From Saussurea involucrata (lineage: Eukaryota > Streptophyta > Magnoliopsida > Asterales > Asteraceae), in contig CM066320.1 in assembly GCA_033807775.1 (NCBI GenBank), positions 181,322,784 to 181,386,783 on the forward strand: 64,000 nucleotides of DNA, given 5' to 3'. This document shows positions 52,291 to 61,962 of the stretch, piece by piece. The position numbers and the translations under genes were made by a program. The notes below the pieces were generated by a model that saw only the letters and a program-made list of their open reading frames with translations, searched no databases and was not told the DNA's origin. The number at the start of each line of letters is the position of its first letter. Position 1 is the first letter of the stretch.

Positions 52291-54312
52291 TGTAACAACC
52301 CACACCAAACTAACATGCTAAAAGTCACTTCTTTAATTTTAAAACGCCAAAAATGGCTCAACGATGATCACACTATCCAGATTACAAACTGGGTTTGCGG
52401 AAATAACCCTAACTACAACTGAGATCATAACTACAAAATAAAAGGAAAGCCTTCTAATCCTTCTATATGCAACCTCCGTCTCATGCCTTGCCAACTTCTA
52501 AGCAAGCTTTCGACTACCTGCTTACCTGAAAAGGTTTTAGTTTTGAAAAGCGAGGGTTAGACCATGAGGTCTAGTGAGTTCCCTCCACACCAAGTCACAC
52601 CATAAATATCGCAATTTATAAATCAGTTATGAAAGAGTTTATACAAATCATAACAAGCACACTTAAAATGATATGCACACATTGACACATGCTACTGGCA
52701 TACGCTATAGTCACACACACCGTGACAGCGCAATAGAGCACACATGCTATAGTCACACACATCGTGACAACACAATATATAATTATTATGGGACACACCC
52801 CCATTTCACACCAAAGCCAGAGCATGGTCAGACACATTTAAATCACACATATTGTCACACAATTACTCTTCGCTTTGAAGTAAAAGCAGTTGAAAAACAC
52901 ACAATTAGATAATAACCATGCCACACACTTACTCTTTGCTTGGAAATAAAAGCAGTTGAAAAACACACAGTTAGATAGTAACCATGCCACACTTGTATAA
53001 AATTTAGGTTTAGAAAGACTCACCTGAAGTCCTGATTAGAAATTCTTACCCGCACCGATCGTCTCTACTCGCACCTACAATTTAAACCCAACACACATAC
53101 CAGGTAAGACTCTAACACACTCGAATTTCTACTACTGGAAAAGTCTCAGCTGGAAAATACCGGATCCTAAGTCTCAGTCTCAAAAATTAAATTCCGGATC
53201 CTTTGGTTTTAAAACCCAAATTCCGGTTCTTCAGAAATAGGCCCAAACTATTCTTCCAATTCTACGGCCCAACACGTCTTGGCCCATATATATATATATA
53301 TATATTTTTTAAAACTTCCGGATTCCCTTTTAAAGCACTACCGGAACTCGTTTAAAGCAATACCGGAATCCACTAAAATAACATATACCGGAATCTAATT
53401 AAATAACATAAATCGGGACTTAGTTAATAAATATTACCGGATCTACAAATTAGACCAAGCCCAAGATAAAGAAAATGGCTTCCGGATCCAATAACCTTAC
53501 CGGACTTACGACCCAACTCCTAAACTAATGGATTTCGGATCCGTTAGAAATAATACCGGACCTGTTAAATTCCATCCCAACAACCACTTCCAAATCCATT
53601 AACAATTCCAGATCAGTTGGACTCATCAAATAAATTCCGGATCTGCTGGACTAATTAAATGATTCCGGATCTATTGGGCTAAATTCCGGGACTGTTTATA
53701 GTTCCGGATCTTTTAGTCTAATTCCGGTTCCAAGAATTTTTAAACATCAGAACTCTTTTGGTTTATAATACCGGATATCATGTTCCAATCCGGGTCCAAT
53801 GGGTTCCGGTTTCCACCAATTCGGTTTCATACTCGAATTTTTACGAACGCCAGCAATCACCCAAAAACAAACCAGAATTTGGTATTAAGCCATTTAATCA
53901 ATAAGAGGATGCTAGAACCAACTAATCAATGGCTAAACCTCCCGATTACTCTAAGCGAAAAGAAATTTACACACAGTAGACAATTTATTTCTTTCTGAAC
54001 AATAAACAATGTTTAACCTTAACTTTCCCAAATTCTTCTAATAACAAGAGATAGAAGAAGATTACCTTAATTGCAGCTGAAATTTCTACTCCAAGACCGT
54101 GATTCCTTCTTCTTGAAACTCAAATTGATTATCACACTCACGCACTACAATTGCACACACACAGTAGCCGCCTTCTGGTGAGAGGAGAGTGACTAAATCC
54201 CTAGGGTGTTTACCCTTTTTGAACCTCTCACAACTAGCCACTAAACTTATTCCTTTTCCCACTTTGCACCCGAAAACTTACATTTATTTAAAATAAGGAC
54301 ACGGTTATTACA
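52291..54312 (-). mobile_element. Solo LTR E (gypsy-type) inserted in LTR F
   Basis: Opens TGTAACAACC, closes CGGTTATTACA, with near-identical 5-bp flanks CTTAT (52286-52290) and TTTAT (54313-54317). Removing it restores the CCCTAGTT/TTCATC sequence of LTR F as seen in the LTR of D. It carries a large family of CCGGATC/CCGGAATC words at 53155-53840 and a short (TA)n at 53287-53306. About 2.0 kb, no internal domain, no gene. Confidence 0.68.
53155..53840. repeat. CCGGA word cluster in LTR E
   Basis: Roughly 25-30 occurrences of TTCCGGATC, ACCGGAATC or close variants, irregularly spaced 10-50 bp apart with unrelated sequence between, like the words in the other elements. Confidence 0.75.
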
Positions 54313-54692
54313 TTTATAGATGAAGAAAATAAGGTTTTCCTTAACCAATCACCACCAAAACCACACCAACAAAGCTCACAATGGAAGAGAAGATGAAAAC
54401 CACCAAACTCTAGCTTTTGGGTAGAGAGATATTACCTTTATCACTTGAATCTCCAATGCAAAAGCTCCTAATCACTCACAAAAGCTCCAAGCTTCCATAT
54501 CTTCAACAATGGTGGAATGGGGTTTGAGTTGAGTGAAGAAGATGAAGGGGAGAGGGAAGGGTTTGAGGTTTTCTTGGAAGAAATCGGCTTTGAGAGAGAG
54601 AGAGGGGGCTGAGTTAGGGTTGAGAAGTGAAATGAGGGAAGAGAGAGGGAAGAGAGAGGGAAAAGATCTCTCTTAAAAAAAGTGCCATCAGA

Positions 54693-54838
54693 CGCATCGC
54701 GGACGTCCGCAAGGTTCTATGCGGACGTCCGGCCCCAGCCGAACTGATTTCTTCCCAAACATCTGTTTCTTCCGCGGACGACCCGCGAACTTCCGCGCTA
54801 TGCGGACGTCCGGCCCTTGGCCATGCGGACGTCCGCAA
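54693..54838. repeat. GCGGACGTCCGC palindrome cluster in LTR F
   Basis: Four or five copies of the 12-bp palindrome GCGGACGTCCGC or GCGGACGTCCGG, plus diverged ones, 36-180 bp inside the LTR start (minus orientation). Confidence 0.85.
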
Positions 54839-55823
54839 GTCCAATTTTCATATTTCAATTTTCGGGGTGTTACACTCTACATGGAGCTATTAAAATCGGA
54901 CAAATGTCTTTAATACTCTTTTAAGTCAAAACTGAGCCGAAATGCTCAAAACTTAATTGAGCACCAAATAAAGGTCCTCAAATAATAAAACGCATTTAAC
55001 CGACATTTATGCAAACACGCACCTCAAAGATATGATTAACCTAAAATCTCATCATTGGTACAATAAATCATCAAATAGACTCCATTTGTACAATAAATCA
55101 CCAAAAGAACACATTTATGAGATTTACTCGTCAAAATATCCAGAAATCCAAATGTAGGCATTTCATAAGATTTATCAACCCAAAATTTACCAAATATAAA
55201 ATTTTTGTCAAATACTCAAGACATTGATAAATACCAAGTAAACATTATTACTTCAAAATACGTATTTTGGCATGTATATAGTTTTTCACAAAGCAACTTG
55301 AATTCACCTTGACAGATTTAAGCTAAATCTATATTTTACCCCAAACTTGAGTTTCCTTGAAGAAATTTGGATCTTCAAGCAATCCTTCCAAACCTTAGAT
55401 TCATACGTTTCCAAACTTCTTATATCAAAACATCCATTTTGACCAAAACCCTAATTTTGATTTCCCAAAATCATATAAACCGAAATTTTGAGAAATAAAA
55501 TCACTTGGGGTCATATATGGAACATTTACAACTCTTATAAAAGTTTAGAAAGGAGGAGGATGGACTTACCACTTAGATCTTGAGTAAAACCCTAAATCTT
55601 AGAATCTCAAGAAAATGGAGATGAACTTTGAACTTGCACCATAGGTTGGGCTCACTAGCATGGATGATGAAGGAACACTTGATTTCTAAGATAAAAGTCG
55701 CAAAAATGAGTTGGAGTTCATAAGAGAGGGTGGGAGATTGATTCGAGAGAAAGAGAAAAGTATGAGAGGTGAGAATGAGTGAAGGGGCTGAAAACCCGAA
55801 TTTAAAGCAGTCTGGTACCACTT

Positions 55824-55944
55824 GGCGACATTTCCATGCGACTTTACCATGGCATTGTTGCATGACATAGTCGCACAAGGTGTACAGAAGGTGTCCCAAG
55901 TTGTGCGACTTTGCAGTGCGACTGTGACACTGTCATAGTCGTCG
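55824..55944. repeat. GCGAC/GTCGC word cluster in LTR G
   Basis: Copies of TGCGACTTT, TAGTCGCAC, TGTGCGACTT and AGTGCGACTG in both orientations about 170-290 bp inside the LTR start. Confidence 0.7.
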
Positions 55945-56114
55945 GGCATTGTCATTGGCCTGTATCGAGCCCTAAAACTCGACTTTTCACACACGAAGCA
56001 CACCCCCGATACTCTTAGGAACTAAAAGAAATAGATTGCTAATTCCAAACCCACAACTTAGAACCCACAAAACGCATGTGGTGACTTTTACTTACCGAAA
56101 ATTACGGTGTTACA

Positions 56115-56630
56115 CATATTTTAAAACATTATTATTAGATATAAATCATATGAAATCCCGTGAACTACTAACCACCCTCATGAGATTTCAAATTTTTATG
56201 TTTGTGCGATTTCAATGAGATACCGAGATTTCAAATCCACAAAATCCTTTAAACCAAACATGGAATTGGATTGAAATTCACTTCTAAATCCAATCCAATC
56301 TTGTAAACCAAACGGGACCTTAGAGATTTAACAATTTTTTCATTCAACAATTATACTAAAACATATGTATAAATAGAAAAATAAAAGAGAAAATGTGAAA
56401 ATCTTTAAATTTGGAGAAAATCTTTAAAACCCTATATAGTATCTTATTAATTTTATTGAATATTTTAATAATATTGGTAATGTTAGAATTAATCACTAAA
56501 ATAGATGAGCTCTTTGAGTTAGATGTTGTCGGAATTTTGACTTTAATACTTTATTTTAGAAAAAAATAGCATATGTATTGGAGATGCTTGATTTTTGAGA
56601 TTTAACAATTTTTTGCTTCAACTATTATGC
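56115..56630. other. AT-rich intergenic sequence right of the nest
   Basis: Begins with CATAT, the second copy of the LTR G target duplication. It contains phrases such as AAACCAAACGGGACC typical of decayed MITE ends, but I could not place matching termini. No gene. Confidence 0.5.
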
Positions 56631-56707
<77 letters not shown>

Positions 56708-56769
56708 CAACTATTATGCTGAGAGAGAGAGAGAGAGAATGCTTCAACTATTATGCTGAGAGAGAGGAC
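56616..56769. repeat. (TG)n(GA)n microsatellite with a 17-bp spacer unit
   Basis: About eight TG and 29 GA dinucleotides (56631-56704). The 17-mer GCTTCAACTATTATGCT precedes the run and recurs twice after it, each time followed by a shorter GA run, so the satellite plus spacer has been duplicated. Read as protein it gives an RE repeat of no meaning. Confidence 0.92.
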
Positions 56770-56883
56770 AATGTCAAAATCTCTGGTTTGATGAAATCTC
56801 TAAAATTTAATATAAGATAGAGAAATAATATTTTAATCATTTCCACCAATAAAATATATTGATAATAAATGTTTAGGAGAAGA

Positions 56884-57068
56884 GTAAATTACATTCCCGG
56901 TCCCTGTGGTTTGCTGATATTTTGGATATCGTCCCTAAAACGTGTTTATTACATTGGGCGTCCCTGTGGTATGCAAAAGCGCACACAGAAAGTCCCTCAC
57001 ACTAACGGAATCAAAAAGACTCTGTTAACTCTGTTAAGTTAGAGGGTATTTTAGTCTTTTTAGTCTAT
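56884..57068 (+). repeat. Dispersed repeat, left copy (GGTCCCTGTGGTTT type)
   Basis: Starts GTAAATTACATTCCCGGTCC, contains TAACGGAATCAAAA and ends GAGGGTATTTTAGTC. The same phrases in the same order recur at 57903-58075. Typical of a common plant transposon end, family not assigned. Confidence 0.6.
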
Positions 57069-57104
57069 TCTTTTCTTTTTTGTTTTTTCTTTCCTAAATT
57101 ATTT

Positions 57105-57833
57105 TTGCTACCTAACCCCACCCCACCCCACCCACCTCCCACTCCCCACCCCCACGAGCACCCTTACCCCACCTCAGTTTTTCTTCTTTCTAATTTATTT
57201 CTCTTTCTTTCTCTCTCCTCCCTTCTCCTTCCCCATGAAACCCATCTCCTACCCACCTGCAACTTTTATTTTCTTTTCTTTTCTTTTTTCTACTAGTGGG
57301 TTTAACATTTGAGCTAAATTTTTCTATTTGGTGGGAGAGGTTCCAACTTTGTTTACAAATTGATTTCTAGCTCTTTGACAAAACACTGGAGTACCGTTAT
57401 TCTGGCTTGCCTCTGCCTTCTGCTGGCCCTTGTCCAACAGACAAGGGCCTGCAGTTTCACCATCAAATACACCTGTCACTGTACCACCACCTTCCACCAC
57501 CCCCGTTGCACCAACACAACCACCACCAACCACCCTCTACCATCCCTATCCCTTAAAACGTCTCCAGTTTCTTGCCCAGTTATCCCACCACCTCAAATTC
57601 CACCACCACTACTAGTGAGTCCTCATATCGCTAGTCCATTTACTCCACCACCGCCATTGCCAGCCCTAATACCACCATCGGTTGTTTCACCACCTGCATT
57701 ACCGCCTGTTGTGCCTCCACCAAAGATGTCCCTTGCACCAGCTTTTATGGGTCGCTGGAGGCAACACTGCCCCCAAACAGCAGGGAGAAAATTATGGAGC
57801 AAGTGTGGTTCGGGAGAGAGATCACAAATATAG
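57105..57833 (+). pseudogene. Proline-rich gene relic
   Basis: A proline-rich reading frame broken between two frames. One frame (57360-57833) begins with a hydrophobic stretch like a signal peptide (STVILACLCLLLALV) and later reads VIPPPQIPPPLL and TPPPPLPALIPPSVV; another (57430-57615) carries the proline-rich start (VTVPPPSTTPVAPTQPPP). The switch lies near 57540. Upstream is a C-rich stretch (57110-57170). It resembles the proline-rich extracellular part of cell-wall proteins or PERK-like kinases, but no defining domain is present. Flanked on both sides by copies of the same dispersed repeat, so it may be a captured gene fragment. Confidence 0.35.
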
Positions 57834-57902
57834 TGGGTCTAGTGGGTGTGAGAGAGACAGAGAGAATGTAATTTTTTCTTAGGAGAATGAAATAAGATAG
57901 AA

Positions 57903-58128
57903 TTAAAAATTTGGTCTTTGTAGTATATGTGTTTTAATACTCTGGATCCCTATTTTGAAATATCTATGAAATACATTCTTGTGATTTGCATTTTATAACA
58001 CATTGAGACCCTAAATCTAACTCAATCAAAATTATTTTGTTAACACAGTTAGTGTAGAGGGGTATTTTAATCATTTAATTTGTTTTTTAGTTTCTATTAA
58101 AACCATAGGGACCAAAAATGTAATTCAC
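57903..58128 (+). repeat. Dispersed repeat, right copy, with inverted end
   Basis: Carries TAACTCAATCAAAA and GAGGGGTATTTTAATC in the same order as the left copy, then ends AACCATAGGGACCAAAAATG and TAATTCAC (58100-58128), an inverted version of the left start (about 24 of 29 positions match). Confidence 0.6.
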
Positions 58129-58269
58129 TATATTCTTTATCAATAATTAGTCCCACCGCTTTCAGTCTCACCAATGAAATGACACCACATGTCCCTTATC
58201 CCTCTCATTAAACCAATTAAAAATCACCACTTGTCATTGTCTCTCTTTCCTCTCCCCATTCCCTCCTAA

Positions 58270-58878
58270 GACCATCCACATCCTTGCAATTCATTTACAC
58301 TTTTAATTGTGCCACATCAGCTTTTGCAATTACCTTCTACACACATGCAATCCACCTACACTTTCAAAAGTGGTCCCCACTACAACATTTATTAATTACT
58401 TTATAAATTATTATATACATTCTATTTTTAATTAATATAACATAATATATAAAGTAATTAATAAATTAGATTATATGTAATTTTATGAGTATTGTATGTT
58501 TTATTATGTATAATAGTAATTTTAAGTAATTATAAAATTTGATGGTTAAACTTAATTTAATTATATTGTATATATTTCATATAAAAAATAACATATAGAC
58601 ATAAATAGAATATTTTTTAAATAAGAATAATTAATTTAATTAAAAATAAATTAATATTATTAATCTATAGGGTTTATTGTTTTAAATAACCATTTAATAT
58701 ACAATTTATTAAGTTTTATAATTTAGTTTATTTAAATAATTAAAAAAATAAGAGAGTGGGGTGATGACATGGCATTGCAATTTGGATTGCAATTGTTGCA
58801 ATCCAATCTTGACGTGGCTTGCTCAATCTGACAAAATGAGGAATTGCAATTGGGTTTGAAAGCCCCATGTGGATGGTC
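58270..58878. mobile_element. Tourist-like MITE (PIF/Harbinger type), 609 bp
   Basis: Terminal inverted repeat GACCATCCACAT at both ends (58270-58281 and its complement ending 58878), flanked by the 3-bp duplication TAA (58267-58269, 58879-58881), as for PIF/Harbinger elements. Subterminal TTGCAATT words recur. The centre is extremely AT-rich and non-coding. Confidence 0.78.
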
Positions 58879-58881
58879 TAA

Positions 58882-59292
58882 CAATTCCAGCTGATAACCT
58901 CTCCCCTTCAAACCCCACCTGCAACCCTTCTTCTTATACAAAACCATGAACATTCCAGTTATACAAAACCAAGAATACCGAAAGATGAATATGATTACAA
59001 CAATAAATTGTTTAATTCCATTAATAAATATGATACAAAATCCGTGTAAAATAAAAAAAAATCCTAAATTTAAACCAAACAATAAAAAATACTAAACTAA
59101 ACAAAACAATAAAAAATCATAACTCAATTTGAAATAAAACCTTAAATCTAAACCAATAGAGCAATCAAAAATCCTAAATTTGATTCAAAATAAAACCCTA
59201 AATTAGTTTTAAACAAACACCATAAATAACATGAAGAAGATGTTGGATCTTGGTTATAGTCGGAGGAGGGAAGCAACCTCAACCTTAGATCC
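58882..59292. other. AT-rich stretch, no gene seen
   Basis: Contains A-rich runs and a repeated phrase AAACAATAAAAAAT (59080-59120) and two copies of AAATCCTAAATTT. Short frames only. Confidence 0.5.
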
Positions 59293-59394
59293 AGTCGTGG
59301 TAATGGGATCACCGGATACGACGTTGTTCTCTTGATGTCTGTCAGTCGTGGTAATGGGATCACCGGATACGACGTTGTTCTCTTGATGTATGTC
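59293..59394 (-). repeat. 51-bp tandem duplication
   Basis: Two adjacent copies (59293-59343, 59344-59394) of a unit with GTCGTGGTAATGGGATCACC, differing at one base near the end. The unit is a multiple of three but lies just beyond the stop of the X8 relic. Confidence 0.9.
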
Positions 59395-59608
59395 AGATCG
59401 TAGGAGGGTCAACTTGTTGAATGGGTGTACATTTTGCTCCATTGGTCCCACGTGCCCAATCGATTGTGGATTAAAAGGAAGAGTCTTTGTTGTTGTTCTT
59501 GGCCACACACCAGAATAGTGAGTGCTGGTGAGGAGGCGGTGAAGTAGAGGGGTATTGCGGTGGCGATGAGGAGGAAGAGGCGGAAAGAACAAGAAAGTTC
59601 CAGATCAT
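59393..59608 (-). pseudogene. X8-domain (CBM43) protein relic
   Basis: In the frame from ATG at 59608: a serine/proline-rich start, then FWCVAKNNNKDSSF, a TAA stop, STIDWARGTNGAKCTPIQQ and a TGA at 59395. This is the first half of the X8 domain found in plasmodesmal callose-binding proteins and in C-termini of plant beta-1,3-glucanases, whose pattern is WCV-K, then DWACG, then C-PIQ (family knowledge). Here a stop splits the two motifs, the second conserved cysteine is arginine (DWARG), and the rest of the domain is missing. A hydrophobic stretch like a signal peptide is readable in another frame just upstream. A decayed gene fragment. Confidence 0.6.
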
Positions 59609-59896
59609 GGTTGGAGTAAAGTTTCAAAGAAGTGTTAGAAGACTGATGGAGGGTTTGTTTCTTTACAGGGAAGAATATGTCGTGAAGGTGGTGGTCGGGT
59701 AAGGGTCGTGGTGGAAAATATGTATATATATACATATATATACATAGCCACATGTTCAAATGAGAAGTGCTAAAAATATGAGAAGTACAGAAGTAATGTT
59801 AGTCTTCATACGGTCAAGATCGAATTTGAGTTGTCAAGAATTGCGATTTTGACTGGTCAAAATTTGCGGCTATGCCAAAATAGAGGGTAGTTTCAT

Positions 59897-60244
59897 AACT
59901 TTTACAAATAGGAGGCAAACGGGTTCATATGTGAATGTTGTGATTCACATATGAACTATATGTTCATATGTGAACCCATATAATTCACATATGAACTATT
60001 TTAACTGATTCACATAATTCAAAGGTTCATATATGAATTAGTTAACCGATTCATATATGAACTAATTAACAGATTCACATATGGACCCTTATGATTCACA
60101 TATGAACTAATTAACTGATTCACATATGTATAGGTTTATGTGTGAATCAGTTAAATAGTTCACATATGAACTAATCAATAGGTTCACATATGTGAATCAC
60201 ACAAGTTCATATATGAACTAGTTTGTTGTCTATTTGTAAAAGTT
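59897..60244. repeat. Palindrome array with inverted ends (fold-back type)
   Basis: The 15-mer AACTTTTACAAATAG (59897-59911) returns inverted at 60230-60244. Between them are about 15 copies of TTCACATATGAA, TTCATATGTGAA or the perfect palindrome TTCATATATGAA, joined by short links such as CTAATTAACTGA. The whole segment could fold into long hairpins. No coding content. Possibly a MITE or fold-back element; no clear target duplication was seen. Confidence 0.65.
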
Positions 60245-61339
60245 AAGTTTACTTAAATATTTGTTAGTATGTTAAGTGGGTATTCTGACTCGTTTTAGTG
60301 TAAAAAATACTCATCTGATCATGATATCATGTTTATATTAGAAGGAATACTTTGATATTTTTTATAACAAATTATATGTCTCTCATTCAACACTATTTTT
60401 TGCAATATCATTACGTGTGATCTTAATGTGTAGGATTTGGATGGTAAATATTTTATAACATGTAATTATCCGTTTCTTTACCATTATTTCTTAATGGATA
60501 GGGTAACGGACAGATAACCCTAATTTGGTCCATACCCTACTTGTACCCAACACTATTAATTGGGTATACATAACCTCTTGAAATCACTCATTTCTTTTAA
60601 GCATTGATGATTATTTATCTACATTTGAAACAAAATGGCTTGGTCAAAACACACGATGAGATTGTGGGACTAATTTATAATACCGGTTCAGACATGGGTA
60701 ACAACTTCTACGAATCTTAATTCTTATAAATGATGTGAAACTCAAAGAAAAGAAAGGGAAGGTTGTGCTAGAGGAAGGTCATCATGAGTCATGTAAGCAA
60801 AACATATCAAAAATAAAGATGGCATATATCTTTTTGACTTTACGGGTTATGAGAATGAGAACCTCTATATTACTCTTCATAAGGACCCTTTGGGAAGAGA
60901 ATATGGTAACACAACATATATAGAACATAAATAGTTTATGTCTAGGCCTATGTGGGACTCTAACATGCTCCCTCCAACGAAGACTAGAACATGCACAAAT
61001 TGTTCCAAAGTACTAAGAAGGAGTTAGACGGATGAGGGGAATGAGCGAGTACACATTGTCCCAGAACGTCGAGTCCCTAAAGTGGTAGACCTTAGATTTG
61101 ATACCGTATGAGATTATGTGGAACCCTAAATTACTATCCTCAACATCCCTTTGGAAAAGAAGGGGTATCTAACATATATAAAGGTGAAATGGTCAAAGTC
61201 TAGCTGATATGAGATTCTGACACACGCAAATGGTTTATCCTTAAAGTAGGAAATGGACGGAAAACACAAAAAAACCTCGATGTAAACACTTTTTCTTCTA
61301 TGTACTGAATTTATACATTTCAAAATTTTGAGTGGTCTC
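60245..61339. other. Intergenic, no gene recognised
   Basis: AT-rich. It contains phrases such as CCTATGTGGGACTCTAACA (60947-60965) and a loosely similar TGATATGAGATTCTGACACA (61205-61224), each preceded by CCCTTTGG-AAAGA-like sequence about 70-80 bp earlier, hinting at an old duplication. The frame at 60735-60923 shows no domain. Confidence 0.4.
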
Positions 61340-61945
61340 TAATCTAGCGTTCGATACTGCTTTTGCAAGATATACTTCCCACTAGCTCGCTAGGGGGCCA
61401 TGAAAGGCTTTGAAAGGCATAATACTGATTTTTCACAAGTCTGCATCAAATTAGTTGCATAACTACATATTATGCAGATTATATATACCAAGTTTAAAAG
61501 AGACCATACAAATGGATATTAATTTTTAAGTAAAATTTTAAAGGTATGCATACATTTAACCAATCTTGACATTTATCTAACTTAGTATGTTTAATTGTAG
61601 GATTGTAGAATGTGAGGGTGTAAAGTTGACAAGTGCTGATAGTTGAGGACATAGAGGACCACACCTCACTTCTTGTGAGACTCTGAGGGTAGCGGAGCAC
61701 ATATGTGAAAGATGGAGGACTAAAGTTGTAAAATGGGAGCTGCAATACAAAAACGTTTGAAGTCTTTGTAAATAGTATTAGACGAATTCATTTTCTCAAT
61801 TCTTCTGCTTACACTTTTCTCTTTTCTCTTTCTATATCTAGATTAGGGTTTATACATTTATATCTAGATATTCATGTTATGTTGAAGAGATTTACTGTAA
61901 TAGTTAGATTTTGTTGAATAATAAATGTCAATGAAAGTTTTATGA
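61340..61945 (+). repeat. Copia-type LTR relic (right part)
   Basis: Ends with a CT-rich leader (61800-61845), TAGGGTTTATAC and ATAAATGTCAATG, followed directly by a primer binding site, so it is the 3' portion of a 5' LTR. Its left edge is uncertain. The element body after the PBS is missing, replaced by LTR H. Confidence 0.5.
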
Positions 61946-61957
61946 TGGTATCAGAGC
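61946..61957 (+). other. Primer binding site of the relic element
   Basis: TGGTATCAGAGC, identical to the sites in A-D. Five bases later (61963) LTR H begins with TGAAACACCC. Confidence 0.75.
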
Positions 61958-61962
61958 TCTGA

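Larger units (their letters stand above)
4299..54874 (-). mobile_element. Solo LTR F (gypsy-type), inserted in LTR G
   Basis: Opens TGTAACACCCTC at 4299, closes TTCGGGGTGTTACA at 54874, and is flanked by the perfect duplication CTCTA (4294-4298, 54875-54879). Its own sequence is 4299-5998, 51618-52290 and 54313-54874, about 2.9 kb. Removing the copia element A and solo LTR E gives a continuous LTR co-linear with the LTR of element D read in reverse. It carries a 33-bp tandem array at 5121-5356 and a GGACGTCC cluster at 54693-54838. No internal region is left. Confidence 0.82.
3100..56114 (-). mobile_element. Solo LTR G (gypsy-type), outermost shell of the nest
   Basis: Read on the plus strand it opens TGTAACACCCTCAAATC at 3100 and closes TTACGGTGTTACA at 56114, with the perfect 5-bp duplication CATAT on both sides (3095-3099, 56115-56119). 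Only 3100-4298 and 54880-56114 belong to it, about 2.4 kb; everything between came in later. TGTAACACC ends are typical of plant Tekay/Del-like Ty3/gypsy LTRs (family knowledge). Orientation is minus because the left part matches the 3' portion of LTRs of element D. No internal domain remains, so it is a solo LTR formed by LTR-LTR recombination. Confidence 0.82.

Noticed and set aside
56632..56820. Arginine/glutamate repeat protein
   Set aside because: Direct translation of the GA microsatellite.
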